Shown in pieces: positions 59,130-64,000 of a stretch of 64,000 nucleotides of DNA. The stretch's first letter is position 1; each line of letters starts with the position of its first letter. The stretch comes from Amblyornis subalaris (taxonomy: Eukaryota; Chordata; Aves; Passeriformes; Ptilonorhynchidae). The DNA lies in assembly GCA_018881555.1 (NCBI GenBank), contig JACAXG010000012.1:12248181-12312180 (forward strand), read 5' to 3'. Position numbers and translations under genes: made by a program. Below the pieces are notes generated by a model. That model was not told the DNA's origin and made no database searches. It saw only the letters and a program-made list of their open reading frames with translations.

Positions 59130-59800
59130 ATACCAGGGTTCATTTTAAAGGTGGTAGGAAGAGGTTTAAACTGGACATGACAATACAGCAGGCAGGGCCC
59201 AAGCAATCTAGGAGAGTTCAAGAGCACACTGACAGCTCCCTGGCACGTTTGATCGAGGAACTTATAAGCAAGGGTGCTCTGCTAGACCTCATACTTAGAA
59301 TCAAGGAAGAACTAGTTGGAGACATGAAGGTGGGTCAGCGCTGGGTGCAGTGCCTGTGAGAGGGTTCAGGATCCTGAGAGGGGACAGGGGCACAAAAGAC
59401 AGGACCACAACTCTGATTTTGAAGAGCAGACTTCGGCCTCTTCAGAGATCTGCTTGTGATACGGTCCTGGAGACCAGAGGCATCCAGAAAGGCTGCCTGG
59501 CTTTCAAAGATCACCTGCAAACACTGTGAATGTCCATCCCAAGCACAGGCAACAGGAGGGAGGCAGACTCTTCTCAGTATTGCTCACTGACAGGATAAGA
59601 GACACAAACACATCAGATTCCACCTAAACACAAAAAGACTTTTTTTTTTTTTTTGCTGTGAGACTGCTCAAGAACAAGTCAGTTGCACAGAAAGGTGGTG
59701 GAGTCTCCCTCCATGGCAATACTCAAAACCCAACTGGACACCATTCTTGGCAACTTGCACTAGCTCACCAGACCCTTCCATTGGTTCGGTGATTCTGTTA
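59130..59800 (+). repeat. CR1 LINE fragment with internal deletion
   Basis: The plus strand encodes a CR1 ORF2 piece from the end of the endonuclease region. KGALLDLILRIKEELVGDMK corresponds to the common CR1 block KGALLDLVLTNKEGLVGDV. The decayed EFRIL, LFRDLL and GCLAFKDHLQ-like segments follow to about 59570. The sequence then jumps to a CR1 3' UTR: AAAGACTTTTTT, CTGTGAGACTG, GTTGCACAGAAAGGTGGTGG and the AGTCTCCCTCC to CAAAACCCAACTGGACACC block. The reverse-transcriptase region between them is missing. A 15-base T run (59640-59654) lies within the UTR part. Confidence 0.72.
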
Positions 59801-59953
59801 AATATTTCCTGTTTTCTCAAATGCAAAAAGAGACACAGAGCTGCAGAAAGCTTGATGTGTGGAATAGGAAGGCAAGGTCACAAACTCCCTCTGTAAGGGG
59901 CTTTGCTAGAAAGACAGAGCTGGTCATCTTCTCCCTTCAAAGTTCCTTCCATA

Positions 59954-59959
59954 TTTATT
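59954..59959 (-). terminator. Candidate polyadenylation signal for the unidentified gene
   Basis: AATAAA on the minus strand, about 100 nt after the candidate TGA stop at 60058-60056. Its use depends on that gene being real. It may alternatively be chance in AT-rich sequence. Confidence 0.28.
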
Positions 59960-60055
59960 AGAGACAGTGTTTACAATGTCTATTCCACCACTGATGAACA
60001 ATTTTGCTCTGTTTGTTTCACAAAGATATTTAAAACCTTGCTCATATTTTTTTAA

Positions 60056-60137
60056 TCATTCCAATTGCCAGCCTCTGAGGGTGCCCTTGGTATTATCCAG
60101 CAGTGACTGAATGATTCCTGTTTGCTGTGAAGGCGAC
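60056..60137 (-). CDS. Candidate terminal exon of an unidentified minus-strand gene
   Basis: The acceptor TTTTGCTTTGCAG precedes a segment that, taken in the phase left by the exon-like segment at 60252-60421, reads RSPSQQTGIIQSLLDNTKGT and then LRGWQLE, ending in TGA at 60058-60056. An AATAAA (reverse of 59954-59959) lies about 100 nt further on, where a polyadenylation signal should be. I recognise no family. It may instead be part of a non-coding RNA, or chance. Confidence 0.3.
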
Positions 60138-60251
60138 CTGCAAAGCAAAACAGTTTTCCCCATCCTGCTTCTTTATAATGTATAAAGAAAACAGAATTAT
60201 TATTAATCTATTTTGTTTTTCCAGCACCTTTTTTCCTGCTTTTTTTTTTAC

Positions 60252-60421
60252 CTCAGAACCATAATGTTATCAAGTCGCAGCTGTGGGTGATGGAAGCACA
60301 AACAAGAGCACAGGGGCTTTGATGCAGGTCTATCTTCAGCCTCAAGAGCTTCCAGCAAATACCCTGTAGCAATGGGTAGGCCTGGAAAAGAAGCCGGGAA
60401 GCCAGGACAGCAATATACACT
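60252..60421 (-). CDS. Candidate internal exon of an unidentified minus-strand gene
   Basis: A strong acceptor (CTCTCTTCTTTTTAG) and a GAG|GTAAAA donor bound 170 nt that are open in frame 1 for 56 codons, including GLPIATGYLLEALEAEDRPA and QLRLDNIMVL. A second strong acceptor (CGGCTTCTTTTCCAG) lies 41 nt into the exon; using it would shift to a different frame (AYPLLQGICWKLLRLKID) that stops at the exon end. Only the outer acceptor continues in frame into 60056-60137. No domain recognised. Confidence 0.32.
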
Positions 60422-60668
60422 CTAAAAAGAAGAGAGAGATACATTATCAATATCCAGGGTTCCCAGCCTTAAAAAAATGTTGATGGGCAGTGACTGCATG
60501 AATGGATCACACGGAGAGCACCCAAACTTTGTTCATGCTGTTCATAGGAGTAACAGGGAGCATGTCCAATAAACTGTGACTGAGCCAAATCAGGAGCCCT
60601 TCCATCTCTGAGGGGATGAGTGTCTGTGAGCCACTCAGTCAGTGTCTTACCACATAAGCCAAACTTAC

Positions 60669-60755
60669 CCCACAGTGAATGTCTACAGCAAGAGTTCCAC
60701 TGATGAAGTTAAAATCATTTCCAAGCTCATTTGCTTGATGCAGAACATTTTTCTT
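60669..60755 (-). CDS. Candidate upstream exon of an unidentified minus-strand gene
   Basis: 87 nt (29 codons, phase 0 at both ends) between acceptor CATCTTTCACACAG and a near-perfect donor GGG|GTAAGT. It reads KKNVLHQANELGNDFNFISG and TLAVDIHCG, which has the composition of a real folded protein. It joins in phase to 60252-60421. I found no convincing exon upstream; a weak 39-nt candidate at 61863-61901 would also join in phase. Family unknown. Confidence 0.32.
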
Positions 60756-60901
60756 CTGTGTGAAAGATGCAAGTGTTTCTAGGCTAAGATCCACAGGGAG
60801 GTTTCAGTCAAAGCAAAATCAGGGTTGAGTTGTTAAAAGAGTTCTCAGCAGTCTCAAGCCTGGCAGAAGTCCCGTGCATCTCAACAGGGCTGGGATTTCA
60901 C

Positions 60902-62328
60902 CCTCTGGCTGCAATGGAGTTATGCCAGCAGAGACATTGGTCCAAACTCCCTATTTCTGTCAGTTGCTCAGTATTCAGTGCTACTGGANTCCCAAAGTAG
61001 ATCTTCCCACAAGAAATCTGCCAGCAAGAGCAAAAGCTAATGTGTAATATTTTATTGTACACAGAGATTAAAAATGTACAGATGCCTGCAAATGCCGCCT
61101 TTAACCAAGCCTTACCAGGCCATTACCATATGTCTGACAAGCGCCTAAATTAAGCCACGGGTTCAGCTTTTTAACGCTGATGACACTTCAGCTCCCTAAT
61201 GGCTCATCAGTGTGTGTTTAACAAGCTGGCAGCCAGTCTGGCAGTGTGCAGACCCCAGAAGACAGTAGTTTGGTGCCTTCAGCACCTCTTGAACACACCA
61301 GATTCAGCCATCAGGGTCAGTATTTCCCCAGGGAAATATAGATGATGCCTGGTAAAGCCACACAGGTTTGAGAGGAACTTCATCCAGAAGTCAGTGGGAC
61401 AGATGCAGTGGGGAATCCCCACTCTGTTGGGGTCCTGTTCCTGACAACACAGATCCAAGCTGCCTGCTGCCCTCCTGCCTCAGGGCCATGTATCTGCAAG
61501 ATGCCTGAAGCAGGAAGGGCTGTCAGGTGTCTGATGCTGGGATTCCAGGCAGCTCTGTCTACCTCCCTAACTGTTAGCTAAGAAAGCTGGATGAGTACCA
61601 GAGCACTGTAAATACCACAGGAAAGAAAAAAAAAGGGCAAGCAAGCAAAGTAAACTTNCTTGCAAATCGGAATTTGCAGCATTCTTATTTTTTCCAGAGG
61701 AGCCACGTGCTTGTCCTGCTGCACTAATGTAGCCTTTTCTTTTCAGGTTCCACACATTTTAGCAGATGATTTCATCTGAGAACCCAGTCCTGCAAGGTGT
61801 TTTTGGAAGTTATTCATTTCCTTCTTTTGATGAATCCCAAACACATCGGTCAGATGACTTACATTAAATCCCTGATGTGGGGCAGTTTTAGGGCAACTTT
61901 CCTGCTCAGCTGTGAATCTGGGCTTGAACCAGAGGAATTTGGGTCTGACTTTGCCCCATACAGANGGAGAGCATAGGAGCTAGTGCCTCCTCCTCTTTTC
62001 CATTAGAGCTCCAAAGGACAAGTCTCAAAGCCCATTACCACTCACAACTGCTGGTTCTTGGGTCTCTGGTGAGTGCTGTAGCGAAAATCAGACCTCTCAG
62101 CCTTGCACCTTCATCAAGCTGATCTTTAGTTAAAAGGTNTAACAAGTGCAGTTGTGGGGATTAGCATTTTTCCACTGTAGCTGTGCCAGAATAACCTGCA
62201 CTTTGTTCACAGGGACTCGGTCACAATCACCAAAACCACTTCAGTAACTCCTGCTTACACAGGGAAGATAGATACCAGCTTAATGCCAACAAAAACATGG
62301 AGTGATTCCTTAAACTAGCCCCGTTGCC
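60902..62328. other. Intergenic, possible conserved block
   Basis: About 61060-61230 is a motif-rich unique block (TTAATTTAGGCG-type and TTAACGCTGATG segments, several TAAT cores) that may be a conserved non-coding element. No firm exon was found in the remainder. Confidence 0.35.
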
Positions 62329-62521
62329 ATGGCTGATAGAAGAGACAAATGCTTTAAGTCGGAGGAAGAGGGCATTTCCAGTGGGACACTGGGCTCTGCA
62401 CAGACCTCTGCCTTCCCCAGTGAGCTGAGTCACTTGTTTCACACGCACGAGGCTCAGCACAAGCCAGTTGGCACTGGGGATTTGTCTGAAGTGGCTCAGA
62501 AACCCTTCAAATACCAGCAAG
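62329..62521 (+). CDS. Possible first coding exon, product unknown
   Basis: ATG in strong context (GTTGCCATGG) opens a hydrophilic 64-codon frame starting MADRRDKCFKSEEEGISSGT and running to KPFKYQQ. A good donor, CAAG|GTGAGC, lies at 62522. The open frame continues past the donor to 62634. No downstream exon was located before the window end and no domain is recognised. A longer frame is open on the opposite strand, so chance is quite possible. Confidence 0.18.
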
Positions 62522-64000
62522 GTGAGCCCTTTCATATCGGTTTTAGCCAGGGGAGGCAACATTTCAAGACTTTGCAAATGCCTTCTCCCTTTGCCAGCCC
62601 TGTCTCTGCTAGGAGTGATTCCTGCAGTCCATGAGTTTGTCCCATGGCACCACTGTGGGAGCAGCACATTCCCTTGGAGATGAGAAGGATCTTGTAACTC
62701 CTTCCACCACAGGAAGGGTTTTGCTTCTCACCTCATCTCCAGTGCCTGGGGGAGGTATGCAGACACACCACATCACCCTGTCTGCCGCCTGGCTCCAGAG
62801 CCTAATGGGCTGGAAGTTCAGCCTTGTTCTTGCATCATCTAATGCTGACCTTCAAAAGAAAAATAGGGGATTTATGTCCAGGAAGGAGGCTTTGAGAATT
62901 TAATTTGGTTTGGATTTACTTTTTTGAGATAGGGATTTGTGTTTCTTTTCTGTATTCTTTTTAATTTTTCTTTCTTTTTTTTTCCCCTGTAACAGTGTCT
63001 GCTCTTTCCTGAAAATTTGTTGGTGGTCTTTACAATATGGACTTCTACCTTTCTCAAATTTTAATAAGCAATAGGGTGTGTTAAAGAGGGAAAAAACCCA
63101 ACCTNCCCACAGATGTGTTCCCTAGGCAGAGGAACCACTTTGTTCACACTGCCACAGAGCTGGATGAAGATGCCATGACCCCCACCCTGCCCATGGCTGT
63201 CACCAGCCCTNCTCCCTGGCCTCCCAGCAGTGCTCCGTGTGTGACAGCTGCATTCCTGTTGGGCAGACAGCATGCCTGCCCTTTCCCTAGCAAGGCAGAA
63301 GCAGCTACAACACCTGGTGGAAAAAGGGGGGTGCGGTGCTGGGATGAGTAACTGTGGGAATATTAGCTCTACCCTCGCTGCTGTGCAAACAAGGCAGCCG
63401 TGCTGCCGGGGNTGTGGCTCACAGCTGACAGGCACCAGGCACGGAGCAAGCTCCTATCTGCAGAAGAGCATGTAGACATAGCGTCGCTTGTTTAGCTCTG
63501 TGTTAACAGCGAAAAACAAATCCTAAGTGGACTAAACAAATCTCATCGTGGCAAAGTGCTTCATCAATTACTAATTCAGCCTCTGGCAGACTAATAGGGA
63601 ATAAAGCTGTTTACCTCAGAGTATGACACATTTTTCTTTCTTGCCTTCTCCCTGTGGCACCTGTAGATAGATTNTGCTGTGCAAAGCTTTGTGTCAGTGA
63701 CTAATGAGTAACAGTTACTGCAGATTTCTATAAGCTGCATATTATCACTGCTATTTAAGACATTAGGAAAGGACCTAAGAATCATCCAGCTAGGCCAAAA
63801 AGGGTCAGCGGATATAAAAAAATGTTCTTTCAGAACATCAGACCTGGTGATACAGCACAATTCCAGTGCCACTGGCAACAAGAAGAGGTTTCGTACCACA
63901 GCTTTTGCATTTTCATTTCCATTTTCTGATTATATATAACAACAACATTCCTGACCAGGTGGGATAACAAAGGAAATTGTCCCTTCTGAAAGCCATGAAT
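62522..64000. other. Intergenic, no gene seen
   Basis: Nothing firm. Open frames of 60-124 aa exist on both strands. The minus frame at 63591-63899 contains an isolated donor-like GAG|GTAAAC near 63614 but no supporting partner exon. Confidence 0.45.

Noticed and set aside
60880..60960. Possible old SINE/LINE relic (TTTCACCCTCTGG and CAATGGAGTTATGCCAG words)
   Set aside because: Reminiscent of ancient amniote repeats but too short and diverged to name without a database search.
62227..62667. 146-aa minus open frame
   Set aside because: Overlaps the plus-strand candidate exon, no domain or splice structure; at least one of the two must be chance and neither is firm.
63601..63680. Possible 46-nt minus exon between TATCTACAG and GAG|GTAAAC
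   Set aside because: Splice signals are plausible but the upstream pyrimidine tract is poor and no partner exon was found; chance likely.

Overview
This window reads as nuclear DNA from a bird, probably a songbird. The evidence is a pair of vertebrate genes whose bird-like exon sequences can be read directly (CAVIN2 and NABP1), avian CR1 LINE fragments (one with the AATTAATTAGG-type 3' end I associate with passerines), solo LTRs of endogenous-retrovirus type, and low overall repeat density. Bird is fairly certain; passerine is inference. Nothing looks prokaryotic or plasmid-like, and no rRNA, tRNA or CRISPR was seen.

Layout. 1-1786 is the end of CAVIN2 intron 1, with a CR1 fragment at its left edge. 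1787-2581 (+) is the last coding exon of CAVIN2 (caveolae-associated protein 2), followed by a 3'UTR that probably runs to about 4375. From about 4.4 kb to 49.4 kb I find no convincing protein gene. That stretch holds two LTRs (20627-21345 on +, 35932-36675 on -), an old CR1 relic (about 22235-23150) with a perfect 43-bp tandem duplication, a few simple repeats, and several AT-rich blocks dense in homeodomain, POU, PBX/MEIS or RFX-like motifs that resemble conserved non-coding elements. 50613-56860 (-) is the complete six-exon coding region of NABP1 (hSSB2 type, 209 aa), whose promoter lies in a CpG island at about 56380-57520. Right of the promoter are a CR1 relic (about 59130-59800) and, at 59954-60755 on the minus strand, three consecutive exon-like segments that splice in frame to a stop codon followed by AATAAA. 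I could not match these to a known protein; they are the best candidate for an undescribed gene here. A possible first exon on + lies at 62329-62521.

How the parts relate. CAVIN2 (+) and NABP1 (-) converge, the same relative arrangement as the human 2q32.3 neighbourhood (MYO1B-NABP1-CAVIN2-TMEFF2), so TMEFF2 is expected to the left and MYO1B to the right, outside the window. The two genes are functionally unrelated: CAVIN2 shapes caveolae at the plasma membrane, while NABP1 binds single-stranded DNA in the nucleus as part of the SOSS DNA-repair complex. About 100 isolated single N bases are scattered through the sequence and look like masked ambiguous bases rather than assembly gaps.
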